Shown here: positions 8,247 through 17,336 of the stretch, piece after piece
Layout: the number at the start of each line of letters is the position of its first letter
How positions within the stretch are numbered: the stretch's first letter is position 1
Assembly (NCBI GenBank): GCA_020847635.1
Contig: JADLBQ010000022.1
Location: 1 to 37,849 of the forward strand
DNA length: 37,849 nucleotides
Reading direction: 5' to 3'
Source: Bacteroidia bacterium
GTDB taxonomy: Bacteria; Bacteroidota; Bacteroidia; AKYH767-A; OLB10
Translations under genes and position numbers: made by a program
The notes under the pieces: generated by a model
Seen by the model: the letters and a program-made list of their open reading frames with translations, nothing else
The model's database searches: none
What the model was told of the DNA's origin: nothing

Positions 8247-9229
8247 GTGTGGCGGTTATTGGGGGAGGAAGCTGGGCAACAGCCCTGGTGAAGATTCTGA
8301 GTGATAATCAACATTCAATTACCTGGTGGGTCAGAAGAGCTAGGGTTGCTGAAAAGATCTGTTCAGACCATCATAATCCGGATTACTTAAGCCAGGTTCA
8401 TATTGATGTTTCAAAAGTGAAGGTTACCAATCAGTTTAGCGATGCGATTAGAGATGCTGCAACAATAATTCTGGCTGTTCCCAGTGCGTTTTTACAGGAT
8501 GTATTGGTAACAACCGATAAAACGGATTTTAAAACGAAGATAGTTTTTTCAGCAATCAAAGGAATTGTTCCTGACAAGCTGATGATTGTTGGTGAATACC
8601 TGAACAAATACCTGGATGTTCAATCAGGCAATATTGGTGTGATAACCGGACCTTGTCATGCCGAAGAAGTAGCAATGGAAAAACTTTCCTATCTTACAAT
8701 TGCCTGCTCAGAAATTGAGAATGCCAGAAAATTTGCAGCAATGCTGCAATGCCGGTATATCCGAACGACTATTTCAGACGACATCTATGGAACAGAGTAT
8801 GCTGCAGTTCTGAAAAACGTTATTGCTATTGCCAGCGGAATTTGTCACGGCCTGGGTTATGGCGATAATTTTCAGGCAGTTTTGGTTTCAAATGCTTTGC
8901 AAGAAATCAAGCGGTTTATTGATGCCGTTCATCCCATATCCCGGGATATAAGTGATTCAGCTTATCTGGGCGATTTACTGGTTACCTGTTATTCTCAGTT
9001 TAGCCGGAATCGTACTTTCGGGAGTATGATTGGCAAAGGATATTCAATTGCATCGGCTCAGCTTGAAATGAATATGATTGCCGAGGGTTATTATGCAGTT
9101 GCATGTATTCAGCGAATCAATGAACATATTAACACTGAGATGCCTGTTTGCCAGGCTGTATTTAATGTGCTCTACAAAAAATCTGATCCAGGAGAAGAAA
9201 TCAGCAGATTAGCCGAAAGGTTAAAGTAA
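8243..9229 (+). CDS. gpsA: NAD(P)-dependent glycerol-3-phosphate dehydrogenase
   Basis: This cytosolic enzyme reduces dihydroxyacetone phosphate to sn-glycerol-3-phosphate, the backbone of membrane phospholipids. The N-terminal Rossmann motif VAVIGGGSWATAL (residues 3-15), the TGPCHAEEVA segment (about 133-142) and the C-terminal YAAVLKNVIAIASG with catalytic Lys191 are all present. At 328 residues it has the normal family length. Its ATG overlaps the kinase stop codon (ATGA), and the GT9 gene begins one base after its own stop, so the three genes form one translational unit. Phospholipid precursor supply beside an LPS-core-type transferase is a reasonable envelope theme, but that link is inferred. 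Confidence 0.95.
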   Translation: MSVAVIGGGSWATALVKILSDNQHSITWWVRRARVAEKICSDHHNPDYLSQVHIDVSKVKVTNQFSDAIRDAATIILAVPSAFLQDVLVTTDKTDFKTKIVFSAIKGIVPDKLMIVGEYLNKYLDVQSGNIGVITGPCHAEEVAMEKLSYLTIACSEIENARKFAAMLQCRYIRTTISDDIYGTEYAAVLKNVIAIASGICHGLGYGDNFQAVLVSNALQEIKRFIDAVHPISRDISDSAYLGDLLVTCYSQFSRNRTFGSMIGKGYSIASAQLEMNMIAEGYYAVACIQRINEHINTEMPVCQAVFNVLYKKSDPGEEISRLAERLK

Positions 9230-9230
9230 C

Positions 9231-10235
9231 ATGCCAAAGTTTTTGATCATTCGTTTTTCTTCGATTGGTGATATTGTTCTGACGTCACCGGTTATCCGAT
9301 GTCTGAAAAAGCAGATAAGACATGCCGAAGTCCACTTTCTGACAAAGCAGTGCTTTGCTCCGGTCATTGAATTCAATCCAGGTATTGATAAAAGAATCCT
9401 GTTAAGAGATTCATTGAGTAAAATCTCAGCTCAGCTTAAAAGTGAAAAATATGATTATATAATAGATCTGCACCATAATCTCCGGTCACTTCAAGTCAAA
9501 TCAATTGTCAGAACCCGTTCCTTTTCTTTTCCAAAAAAAAATTTTGATAAATGGAAAATGGTAAACTTAAAAGCTAGCCTTTCTGTACCTCATGTTGTTG
9601 ACCGCTATTTTAAAGCAGTGGAATCATTAGGTGTAAAAAATGATGGCGAGGGACTGGAATTTTTTCTTCCACCTGAACTGGAGCAAAGAAATCCTGTTGA
9701 GTCAGGTTATTTATCAGCTTTAGCGGTAGCCGGGTACATAGCAGTTGTTGTTGGAGCCAATCATTTTACAAAAGAGCCGACAGATGAAATGCTGGCTCGG
9801 ATTTGTAATGAATCTGTCAAACCGGTTGTCCTTATCGGAGGAAATGCAGATATCTCCAAAGCGGAACGGGTACTCAGTCTGAGCAAAAGTCCGAGAACCA
9901 GGGTTCTTAATTTCTGTGGTAAACTAACCCTTCATGAGTCAGCCTGGATTGTAAAATATGCAGATAAAGTTGTAACACCGGATACCGGAATGATGCATAT
10001 TGCTGCTGCATTCAGTAAACAACTGATAACCTTGTGGGGGAATACAGTTCCCGGATTTGGAATGACTCCGTACTTCAGGAGTTCTACCCAGCAAGCAGAA
10101 ATTTATGAGGTAAAAGATCTGGACTGCCGCCCGTGTTCCAAAATCGGATTTAAATCCTGTCCTAAAAAGCATTTTCATTGCATGAAATGGATCAATATGG
10201 ATCAACTCATAGATTCTCTGAATAATGAATTGTAG
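9231..10235 (+). CDS. GT9-family (heptosyltransferase-like) glycosyltransferase
   Basis: This is a GT-B fold family-9 transferase of 334 residues, the class that adds heptose to the inner core of lipopolysaccharide from ADP-heptose on the cytoplasmic face of the inner membrane. The N-terminal RFSSIGDIVLTSPVI (residues 7-21) and the C-terminal donor-site motif PDTGMMHIAAAF (about 249-260) are diagnostic. A Cys cluster near the C-terminus (DCRPC, then SCPKK and HCMKW) is common in the family. It starts one base after gpsA. Whether it is a WaaC- or WaaF-type core enzyme or acts on another glycan cannot be told from sequence. Confidence 0.9.
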   Translation: MPKFLIIRFSSIGDIVLTSPVIRCLKKQIRHAEVHFLTKQCFAPVIEFNPGIDKRILLRDSLSKISAQLKSEKYDYIIDLHHNLRSLQVKSIVRTRSFSFPKKNFDKWKMVNLKASLSVPHVVDRYFKAVESLGVKNDGEGLEFFLPPELEQRNPVESGYLSALAVAGYIAVVVGANHFTKEPTDEMLARICNESVKPVVLIGGNADISKAERVLSLSKSPRTRVLNFCGKLTLHESAWIVKYADKVVTPDTGMMHIAAAFSKQLITLWGNTVPGFGMTPYFRSSTQQAEIYEVKDLDCRPCSKIGFKSCPKKHFHCMKWINMDQLIDSLNNEL

Positions 10236-10304
10236 TTCTTCAGAGATTCGGAATAGCAGGAAATAAATTTTTTAGATATTCGCAAGCCTATAAAAGAAAA
10301 AACT

Positions 10305-12461
10305 ATGAAAAAAATTCTGTCAACTATTCTGGTTATTGGCTTTCTGCTTCCCGTTCAGCTTCGGGCTGATGAAGGAATGTGGCTGTTGAGTTTGCTCAAG
10401 AAAATTAATGAAGGAGAAATGCAAGCCATGGGACTGAAACTCTCTGCAGATCAGATTTATAGCATTAACCATTCTTCCGTTAAGGATGCAATTGTATCTT
10501 TTGGCGGATTCTGTTCCGGTGAGATTATCTCTAAAGATGGCTTATTACTTACCAATCATCATTGTGGACTGGATGCTATTCAGAGCCACAGTTCAGTAGA
10601 ACATGACTACCTGACTGATGGGTTCTGGGCCAAGTCAAGGAAAGATGAGCTTCCAAATCCCGGTTTGTATGTTCGCTTTCTTGTTAGAATGGAGGATGTA
10701 ACGGATCAGGTAAAATCAGAATTGAGCGATACATTGAGTGAAGCTGCCAGGTCAGCTGCAATCAGTAAAATCGGAAATAAAATATCAAAAGACGCATCAG
10801 AAAATGATAAATATACAGCTGAAGTGAAAAGTATGTTTAATGGGGATGAGTTCTATCTTTTTGTTTACCAGACTTTTAAAGATGTAAGGCTGGTTGGTGC
10901 GCCTCCCTCATATATTGGGAAATATGGAGGCGATACGGACAACTGGATGTGGCCGCGCCATACCGGTGATTTTTCAATCTTTCGTGTTTATTGTGATAAA
11001 GACGGAAACCCTGCTTCTTACTCTGAAGACAATGTTCCATTAACGCCAAAGCATTATCTTCCCATTTCAATTAAGGGATTTAAGGAAGGTGACTTCTCAA
11101 TGATTATCGGATTCCCAGGAAGAACAGAGCGTTACCTTACTTCAGCAGGAGTTGAATTAGCAGTCAATGTAACAAGTCCGGCAAGAGTAAAAATAAGAGG
11201 GCAGAAGCTGGATATTATGCGAGCTGAAATGGAAAAAAGTGACAAGGTTCGGATTCAGTATCAGTCAAAACACAACCGGACTAGTAATTACTGGAAGTAT
11301 TATATTGGTCAGATGAAGCAGCTTAAGCGGATGCATGTTGTTGAACAAAAGCAGGCACAAGAAGGGAAATTTGATGAATGGGCTAATAGCGATCCGTCAA
11401 AGAAAGCAGTTTATGGAAATGTAACGGCTTTACTTAAGAAAGCTTATTCAGATTTAACTCCATACGCTTACAACCGGGCATATTTTGGTGAGGCAATCAT
11501 ACAGGGGCCTGAAATCCTGCTGTTTTCTTATAATTTTAAATCATTGGCAACAGCATTAGCTGATAAATTAACATCGAAAGATGAGATAAATAAAATAACC
11601 GCAGAATTGAAGAAAGATGCAGAAGAATATTTTAAGGATTATAATGAGCCAATTGACCGGAAGCTGTACTCGAAAATGTTAAGTACTTACTCTCTGGATA
11701 TTCCAAAGGAACAACAATGTGATCTGTTCAGAATGGTCGAATCAAAATATAAAGGGAACTTTGAAAAGTATGCAGATGATGTCTTCAGAAAATCGATTTT
11801 TACTTCGCTTGAAAAAGTGAATGCTTTCCTGGCTAAACCATCGGCAAAAAAAATCACTTCAGATCCGGCATTTAAAGCCATCACATCATTTTTTGACTTC
11901 TATAATCAGAATATCAGAGGTAAAATGGCAGTAATTGAAAGTGATCTGAACAGCTTGAACCTGAAATATATTAAGGGAACGCGGGAGATGAATCCTGGCA
12001 AAAAGTATTATCCGGATGCAAACAGTACCATGCGGCTTACCTATGGTAAAGTTAAAGCCTATGATCCAGCTGATGCGATAAAGTATAATTGGTTTACAAC
12101 TATTGAAGGGGTAATGGAAAAGATGGACAACAGTAATCCTGAATTTGAGATTAAAGATGAATATGTTAACCTGTTTGAAAAACGGGACTTTGGTCAGTAT
12201 GCTGAGAATGGTACCCTGAGAGTATGTTTTATCTCTGACAATGATATTACCGGTGGAAATTCAGGAAGTGGGGTTATGGACGGAGAAGGGAACCTGATCG
12301 GGATAGCTTTTGACGGGAACTGGGAAGCCATGAGCGGAGACATTGCTTTTGACTCAACTTATAAACGTACCATAAGTACCGACATCCGCTATGTGCTTTG
12401 GGTAATTGAAAAAATCGGGAAAGCTCATAATCTGATTGAGGAAATGACACTTATTCGCTAA
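10305..12461 (+). CDS. Exported S46-family dipeptidyl peptidase (DPP7/DPP11 type)
   Basis: This serine exopeptidase of 718 residues releases N-terminal dipeptides in the periplasm, a main route of peptide use in asaccharolytic Bacteroidota. The N-terminus carries a Sec signal peptide (KKILSTILVIGFLLPVQLRA, cleavage near residue 21). The chymotrypsin-like triad is visible as His85 in LLTNHHCG, Asp222 in PRHTGDF and Ser653 in GGNSGSG, matching the spacing in characterised family members. The residue 18 positions after the catalytic Ser is Gly671 in AFDGNWE. In DPP11 enzymes that position is an Arg that confers Asp/Glu specificity, so Gly here suggests DPP7-like preference for hydrophobic residues. 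That assignment rests on memory of the family. It stands alone between a GT9 gene and a small ORF. Confidence 0.95.
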   Translation: MKKILSTILVIGFLLPVQLRADEGMWLLSLLKKINEGEMQAMGLKLSADQIYSINHSSVKDAIVSFGGFCSGEIISKDGLLLTNHHCGLDAIQSHSSVEHDYLTDGFWAKSRKDELPNPGLYVRFLVRMEDVTDQVKSELSDTLSEAARSAAISKIGNKISKDASENDKYTAEVKSMFNGDEFYLFVYQTFKDVRLVGAPPSYIGKYGGDTDNWMWPRHTGDFSIFRVYCDKDGNPASYSEDNVPLTPKHYLPISIKGFKEGDFSMIIGFPGRTERYLTSAGVELAVNVTSPARVKIRGQKLDIMRAEMEKSDKVRIQYQSKHNRTSNYWKYYIGQMKQLKRMHVVEQKQAQEGKFDEWANSDPSKKAVYGNVTALLKKAYSDLTPYAYNRAYFGEAIIQGPEILLFSYNFKSLATALADKLTSKDEINKITAELKKDAEEYFKDYNEPIDRKLYSKMLSTYSLDIPKEQQCDLFRMVESKYKGNFEKYADDVFRKSIFTSLEKVNAFLAKPSAKKITSDPAFKAITSFFDFYNQNIRGKMAVIESDLNSLNLKYIKGTREMNPGKKYYPDANSTMRLTYGKVKAYDPADAIKYNWFTTIEGVMEKMDNSNPEFEIKDEYVNLFEKRDFGQYAENGTLRVCFISDNDITGGNSGSGVMDGEGNLIGIAFDGNWEAMSGDIAFDSTYKRTISTDIRYVLWVIEKIGKAHNLIEEMTLIR

Positions 12462-12554
12462 ATATTGATTTACAGATTAAAAGCCATGGCTGGAAGTTCA
12501 GGGCCTTTTTTCTGAGTTGATTTTTCAATCATTGTCAATAAAAAATCTGATTCG

Positions 12555-12587
12555 TTTATTTAACTGTATTAACTTACTTTAAATTAG
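12555..12587 (+). promoter_or_regulatory. Putative promoter for the small coiled-coil gene
   Basis: A TTTA (12555-12558) and TAAATTAG (12580-12587) separated by 21 bases approximate the Bacteroidota -33/-7 pair with one mismatch in each box. Transcription would start near 12592, about 28 bases before the small ORF. Confidence 0.35.
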
Positions 12588-12619
12588 CACCATTAATCTA
12601 GATGTTTTTCTGCTAATCC

Positions 12620-12811
12620 ATGGACAATCCTGATTTGGAAAAAATTGAGCAACTCATTAAAGAGAAAGAGGAAAAGTTTTATATAGCACTATCACGGAAT
12701 GCTGATACTACAATCCTGAATGAGTTAAAGAAGGATCTGGAGTTTTTTCGTCAGAAACGAGCTGAAATTTTTAAGAATTCAACGGCTGGAAACAAGACTG
12801 ATCCCGGATAG
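12620..12811 (+). CDS. Small charged helical protein of unknown function
   Basis: This 63-residue protein opens MDNPDLEKIEQLIKEKEEKF. It is dominated by Lys and Glu with Leu/Ile spaced in heptad-like fashion (LEKIEQLIKEKEEKFYIAL, then LNELKKDLEFFRQKRAEIF), so two amphipathic helices or a helical hairpin/coiled coil are likely. There is no signal peptide or membrane segment and I recognise no family. A plausible promoter lies just upstream, and the ORF occupies a gap between two solid genes with no overlapping alternative, which favours it being real. It could equally be a chance ORF. Confidence 0.5.
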   Translation: MDNPDLEKIEQLIKEKEEKFYIALSRNADTTILNELKKDLEFFRQKRAEIFKNSTAGNKTDPG

Positions 12812-12860
12812 ATTTCATTACCTTCGTTCCTGTAATTTCTAATGCTTGCAGCTTTGGTGC

Positions 12861-12868
12861 TAATTTTG
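12861..12868 (+). promoter_or_regulatory. Putative -7 element for the WaaE-like GT2 gene, almost leaderless
   Basis: TAATTTTG is a full match to the Bacteroidota -7 box TAnnTTTG and is followed by C. The -33 position (TTCT) is weak. The box ends only four bases before the ATG at 12873, so transcription would begin at or within a few bases of the start codon, giving a leaderless or near-leaderless mRNA. Confidence 0.45.
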
Positions 12869-12872
12869 CCTG

Positions 12873-13625
12873 ATGGCAGAAATTTCAGCAGTAATCATTG
12901 CCTTTAATGAAGAAAAGAAAATTGCAAACTGCATTGAAAGTCTGCTCAAAGTTTGTGATGAAATAGTGGTGGTTGATTCTTTTTCGACAGATGGTACTGC
13001 CGAAATTGCTGAATCACTGGGAGCCAAAGTCATCAAACATCCCTTTGAAAACTATATTGAACAGAAAAACTTTGCATTGGATTGTCTTAGTTATGAATGG
13101 GCATTGTCACTTGATGCAGATGAAGTATTAAGTTCACAGTTACAGAATTCAATTTTGGCAGTTAAAACCCATCTGTTAGCAGACGGCTATCTTATGAACA
13201 GGCTTACTAGTTATTGCGGGAAGTGGATTCGGCATTGTGGCTGGTACCCAGACAGAAAACTCAGGCTCTTTAAACGCAGCAAAGCCAGGTGGGGAGGAAT
13301 TAATCCGCATGACAAAATTGAAATGGAAGCCGGTTCGATAATTCATCGGCTGAAAGGCGATTTACTGCACTACAGTTTTGACACACCCGAACAGTACGTA
13401 ACCCAGCAACACAAATTTGCTGCCATTTCGGCCAGGCACATGCATCAATTGGGTAAACAATATAGCTGGCCCGTTGTTTTTGCAAAGACAGCCTTTCGTT
13501 TTATAAAGGAATATGTTATTAAAGCCGGCTTTCTAGAAGGAGTCAGCGGATTTAAAATTTGTTCGGTATCAGCTGGAGCTGTATTCAGAAAATACAGTCT
13601 GCTCAAAAAGATGAATAAGAATTAA
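12873..13625 (+). CDS. GT2-family glycosyltransferase, WaaE/KdtX-like
   Basis: This is a 250-residue GT-A transferase of the subgroup that includes WaaE (KdtX), which adds glucose to LPS inner-core heptose. Motifs are AVIIAFNEEKKIANCI at the N-terminus, VVVDSFSTDGTAEIA for nucleotide binding and the metal-binding SLDADEVLS (about residues 76-84). A cluster of aromatic and basic residues (YCGKWIRHCGWYPDRKLRLF) follows, as in related proteins. The C-terminal half is basic with a moderately hydrophobic segment, consistent with a peripheral membrane location on the cytosolic face. It ends one base before uvrC. The LPS-core role is an inference from subfamily resemblance and from the GT9 gene nearby. 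Confidence 0.88.
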   Translation: MAEISAVIIAFNEEKKIANCIESLLKVCDEIVVVDSFSTDGTAEIAESLGAKVIKHPFENYIEQKNFALDCLSYEWALSLDADEVLSSQLQNSILAVKTHLLADGYLMNRLTSYCGKWIRHCGWYPDRKLRLFKRSKARWGGINPHDKIEMEAGSIIHRLKGDLLHYSFDTPEQYVTQQHKFAAISARHMHQLGKQYSWPVVFAKTAFRFIKEYVIKAGFLEGVSGFKICSVSAGAVFRKYSLLKKMNKN

Positions 13626-13626
13626 G

Positions 13627-15462
13627 ATGGAAGAGAGCCAACTTACTTCCCTGCCAGATAACAAACTCTCTGCTATTCTATCGTCACTTCCTGAGGAGCC
13701 GGGTGTTTACCAGTTCTTCGATAAGGAGGAAAGGCTGTTGTATGTTGGCAAAGCCAAGAACCTGAAAAAGCGAGTCAGCAGTTATTTCAACAAGGTACAT
13801 GAGAATAACAGGCTGAGAGTTATGGTCAGGCAAATTGCTGATATCCGTTTTATTGTTGTAAACTCTGAGTTTGATGCGCTGCTGCTCGAGAACACACTGA
13901 TTAAAAAGCACCAGCCCCGTTATAACATCAGTCTCAGGGATGACAAAACCTATCCCTGGATTGTCATTAAGAAGGAACGGTTTCCAAGAGTATATTATAC
14001 CCGTAAGCTGATTCATGATGGCTCTGAATATTTCGGGCCTTATGCTTCAGTAACAATGATTAATACCCTGCTGGATCTGATTTATGACCTTTTCCAGTTA
14101 AGGAATTGCGGCCTGGTCTTGTCTGAAGAAAATATAAAAGCTAAGAAATTCAGAACCTGTATTGAATATGATGTGGGTAATTGTAAGGCTCCCTGTGTCG
14201 GTTATCAATCTGTTGAAAATTATAATGAATCCATTGAGCAGATTCGAAGTATTTTGAAGGGAAATATAGCACCCGTTATGGAGTACCTGAAGCAGAATAT
14301 GCAGTATCATGCAGCACGATTTGAATATGAACAGGCACAACAATATAAAGATAAAATTCAATCGCTTGAAAGATTTCAGAGTAAATCGCTGGTAGTTCAC
14401 CCTTCAATCAGGGATGTTGATGTGTTATCCATTCTTAATGATGCTCCTGACATTGCTTATTTGAATTACCTGAAAGTGGTTAATGGGGCAATCATTCAAT
14501 CCCATTCTTTTGAAATCAGAAAAAAGCTCAATGAAAAATCAGAAGACTTGTTAATCCAGGCACTTACCGAAATGCGGCAGCGGTATAAAAGTACAGCAGC
14601 AGAAATAATTGTTCCGGTTGCACCGGATATACAGACCGAATATTTTCAATTTATAATCCCTAAAATTGGAGATAAAAAGCATTTGCTTGATCTTTCGTTG
14701 AAGAATGCTTTTCATTACCGAAAGGAGAAACTTGACCGGATGGAGAAACTGGATCCTTCACAAAGAACAAAACGGCTTTTGCTGCAAATGCAAAAAGATT
14801 TAAGGCTAAGTGAGCTCCCGCACCGGATTGAATGTTTTGACAATTCTAATTTCCAGGGTGATTACCCGGTTGCAGCAATGAGTGTTTTTATAGACGGTAA
14901 GCCTGCAAAAAGTGAATACCGTCATTTTAATATCAGGACGGTAGAAGGACCAAATGATTTTGCTTCGATGGAAGAGGTTATTTTTAGAAGGTATAAACGG
15001 CTGATCGAAGAAAAAAAGCCACTGCCGCAACTCATTGTAATTGATGGCGGAAAGGGTCAGTTGTCGAGTGCTGTTAGCAGCCTGAAGTCACTGGGGCTTC
15101 ATGGTAAAATTGCCATAATCGGAATAGCAAAAAAACTGGAAGAGATTTTTTATCCGCAAGATCCTATTCCGTTATTTTTAGATAAGCGAAGTGAGACATT
15201 ACGGATCATCCAGCGACTACGGGACGAAGTTCATCGCTTTGGAATTGAGCACCACCGCAACCGGAGAAGTAAGGGTGTTATGAAAAGTGAATTACTCCAT
15301 ATTAATGGAGTCGGGCCGGCAACAACAGAAGTATTGCTCAGGCATTTTAAATCAGTAAAAAAAATAAAACAGGCAACTGAAGAGGAACTGGCAGAGTTGA
15401 CCGGCAGAGACAAAGCAAGAAAAATTGTTCAGTACTTCAACTCCAATCAATCATCCCGATGA
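13627..15462 (+). CDS. uvrC: UvrABC excinuclease subunit C
   Basis: UvrC makes both incisions around DNA lesions in nucleotide excision repair. All domains are present in the 611-residue protein. The N-terminal GIY-YIG nuclease (PGVYQFF and LLYVGKAKNLKKRV, with Tyr28, Tyr39 and Arg49) makes the 3' cut. A UVR motif around FEYEQAQQYKDKIQSL (about residues 237-252) binds UvrB. The RNase H-like domain starts at ECFDNSNFQG and includes IDGGKGQLSSA for the 5' cut. A C-terminal helix-hairpin-helix pair is at LLHINGVGPATTEVLL. The DNSN form replaces the DISH motif of proteobacterial UvrC and is, to my knowledge, usual in Bacteroidota. It follows the GT2 gene by one base, so it may be co-transcribed with it. 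Confidence 0.98.
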   Translation: MEESQLTSLPDNKLSAILSSLPEEPGVYQFFDKEERLLYVGKAKNLKKRVSSYFNKVHENNRLRVMVRQIADIRFIVVNSEFDALLLENTLIKKHQPRYNISLRDDKTYPWIVIKKERFPRVYYTRKLIHDGSEYFGPYASVTMINTLLDLIYDLFQLRNCGLVLSEENIKAKKFRTCIEYDVGNCKAPCVGYQSVENYNESIEQIRSILKGNIAPVMEYLKQNMQYHAARFEYEQAQQYKDKIQSLERFQSKSLVVHPSIRDVDVLSILNDAPDIAYLNYLKVVNGAIIQSHSFEIRKKLNEKSEDLLIQALTEMRQRYKSTAAEIIVPVAPDIQTEYFQFIIPKIGDKKHLLDLSLKNAFHYRKEKLDRMEKLDPSQRTKRLLLQMQKDLRLSELPHRIECFDNSNFQGDYPVAAMSVFIDGKPAKSEYRHFNIRTVEGPNDFASMEEVIFRRYKRLIEEKKPLPQLIVIDGGKGQLSSAVSSLKSLGLHGKIAIIGIAKKLEEIFYPQDPIPLFLDKRSETLRIIQRLRDEVHRFGIEHHRNRRSKGVMKSELLHINGVGPATTEVLLRHFKSVKKIKQATEEELAELTGRDKARKIVQYFNSNQSSR

Positions 15463-15478
15463 TGTCAATCAAATTTTC

Positions 15479-15486
15479 CTTCTTTG
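15479..15486 (+). promoter_or_regulatory. Putative -7 element for the methyltransferase gene
   Basis: CTTCTTTG followed by CA shares the CTTTGCA core found upstream of several other genes in this window. It matches only the second half of TAnnTTTG. It lies 16 bases before the preferred ATG at 15502. Confidence 0.28.
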
Positions 15487-15501
15487 CATACGGTTTTTTT
15501 A

Positions 15502-16380
15502 ATGGGAACAGAAAAGCACAACAGTTGCATACTTTGCAAGAGCACGGTTCTAAAATCGTTGAAAGGCTATGAAAAACACGGACTTCTCAAGTGTTGTTCA
15601 TGCGGCTTGGTTTTTATGGACAGAATTCCTACTGGGAAAGAATTGACAGCATATTATTCTGTTTACAGCTATACTTCAGACCGGCCGGTGTCTCCGGTTA
15701 CTATCAAGAGCTATCATCGTTTGCTTGATGAATTTGAAAGATACCGAAAGACAAATAAAATTCTGGACTCAGGTTGCGGACTGGGTTATTTCCTGGTTGA
15801 AGCAGCAAAAAGAGGGTGGGAAGTTTATGGAACTGAATTTTCAAAATCAGCAATCCGCATCTGCTCAGAAAAAGGAATTGATATGAGGGAGGGGGCATTG
15901 TCTCCTGAAATGTTTGAAGATGCTGCCTTTGATGTGATTACTTCTTTTGAAGTTTTAGAGCATATCAATAACCCCCATGATGAAGTTTCAGCCATTAGTA
16001 AACTGCTCAGGAAAGACGGTCTCTTTTATTGTACAACACCCAATTTTAATTCATTGTTACGATTTTATCTTAAAGCCGATTATAATGTTATTGAATACCC
16101 TGAGCATCTTACCTATTATACTAAAAGGACTTTAAAGAATTTGGTTAGTCGTCATGGATTTAAATCTGCCAGATTTCTGTCAACCGGCTTTAGCCTTTCC
16201 CGGATTTCTTCTTCCTTAAATGCTAATGTTAAGAAAGAACTGGGATCATCAACAGATGAGAAATTAAGAAAAAATATAGACAAAAGCCCCGTTTTATCAC
16301 TAACAAAATCAATCATTAATAATTTTTTAACGTTGACTAATACTGGACTGACGCTAAAAGGATATTTTGAAAAGATTTAG
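15502..16380 (+). CDS. Zinc-ribbon plus SAM-dependent methyltransferase
   Basis: This 292-residue protein has an N-terminal zinc ribbon (Cys9/Cys12 and Cys31/Cys34) followed by a class I methyltransferase. Its SAM-binding motif I is [11 protein letters not shown], and the post-motif [13 protein letters not shown] is characteristic of the Methyltransf_11/UbiG-like group. The arrangement resembles methyltransferases found in polysaccharide and secondary-metabolite loci that methylate sugars, but the acceptor is not evident. The ATG at 15502 is preferred over an in-frame TTG at 15484, which falls within a putative promoter box. The gene converges on fcl and their stop codons overlap by four bases (16377-16380). 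Confidence 0.85.
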   Translation: MGTEKHNSCILCKSTVLKSLKGYEKHGLLKCCSCGLVFMDRIPTGKELTAYYSVYSYTSDRPVSPVTIKSYHRLLDEFERYRKTNKILDSGCGLGYFLVEAAKRGWEVYGTEFSKSAIRICSEKGIDMREGALSPEMFEDAAFDVITSFEVLEHINNPHDEVSAISKLLRKDGLFYCTTPNFNSLLRFYLKADYNVIEYPEHLTYYTKRTLKNLVSRHGFKSARFLSTGFSLSRISSSLNANVKKELGSSTDEKLRKNIDKSPVLSLTKSIINNFLTLTNTGLTLKGYFEKI

Positions 16381-17324
16381 ACTTTTGATGAGAATCTTGA
16401 GATTTCCCGGTTGGCATTCTTCCAAATCATGCTGATCCCATCTTCAAGATTTATTTTATGCTTCCATCCCAGGCTGTGAATACGTGACACATCCAGAAGT
16501 TTTCGTGGAGTCCCGTCAGGTTTAGTAGTATCAAAAACCAGATTACCCTCAAATCCTGAAATCTTTTTAATTAATCCAGCCAGGTCTGCAATAGAAATGT
16601 CTTCACCTGTGCCGACATTCAACGCCCATTCTCGGTCATAAGATAGCATAAGAAACAAACAGGCATCAGCAAGATCATCTACATGAAGAAATTCACGTTT
16701 CGGTTTGCCAGACCCCCAGATGGTTACTTCCTTATCACCATTCTTCTTTGCTTCATAAAATTTCCTGATTAATGCCGGAAGCACATGCGAATTATTCAGA
16801 TCATAATTATCATTTGGACCATACAGGTTTGTTGGCATTACCGAAAAGAACTGGCAATTATATTGATGGTGATAAGCTTCACACATTTTCAGGCCGGCAA
16901 TCTTAGCAATAGCATACGGTTCATTTGTCTTTTCGAGTTCACCGGTAAGCAGATACTCTTCTCTAATGGGCTGAGGAGCCAGCCTCGGATAGATGCATGA
17001 TGAACCCAGGAACAGCAGCTTCCTGACTCTGCTCAGATATGCCGCATGGATAATATGATTCTGAATAGAAAGATTTTCATATATGAATTCAGCACGATAG
17101 GTATTATTGGCAACGATGCCTCCTACTTTAGCAGCAGCCAGAAAAACATATTCTGGTTTTTCAAATTTAAAAAAGTCCTGTACAGCTTGCTGGTTTCTCA
17201 AATCCAGATCAGCCCGGCTGCGAAGAACCAGGTTGGTATAACCTTCTTTTTCCAACTTCCGGACAATAGCCGAGCCAACCATTCCGCGGTGACCGGCAAC
17301 AAATATCTTAGCCTGTTTATTCAT
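16377..17324 (-). CDS. fcl: GDP-L-fucose synthase
   Basis: This NADPH-dependent epimerase/reductase converts GDP-4-keto-6-deoxymannose to GDP-L-fucose in the cytosol. The 315-residue protein has the Rossmann motif [10 protein letters not shown] (residues 11-20), the GSSCIYPR segment (107-114) with the catalytic Ser/Cys, and YAIAK with Tyr137 and Lys141. The partner gmd lies immediately upstream on the same strand with a 12-base gap, so the pair is an operon giving GDP-fucose from GDP-mannose. Its 3' end overlaps the convergent methyltransferase gene by four bases, leaving no room for a separate terminator. The symbol wcaG is also used. Confidence 0.96.
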   Translation of the reverse strand: MNKQAKIFVAGHRGMVGSAIVRKLEKEGYTNLVLRSRADLDLRNQQAVQDFFKFEKPEYVFLAAAKVGGIVANNTYRAEFIYENLSIQNHIIHAAYLSRVRKLLFLGSSCIYPRLAPQPIREEYLLTGELEKTNEPYAIAKIAGLKMCEAYHHQYNCQFFSVMPTNLYGPNDNYDLNNSHVLPALIRKFYEAKKNGDKEVTIWGSGKPKREFLHVDDLADACLFLMLSYDREWALNVGTGEDISIADLAGLIKKISGFEGNLVFDTTKPDGTPRKLLDVSRIHSLGWKHKINLEDGISMIWKNANREISRFSSKV

Positions 17325-17336
17325 GGGTTGTTATCA

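Noticed and set aside
12480-12514. GGCT/GGCC followed by a six-T run after the S46 peptidase gene as a terminator
   Set aside because: Only a few imperfect pairs with a bulge can form, so the stem is not convincing despite the T-run.
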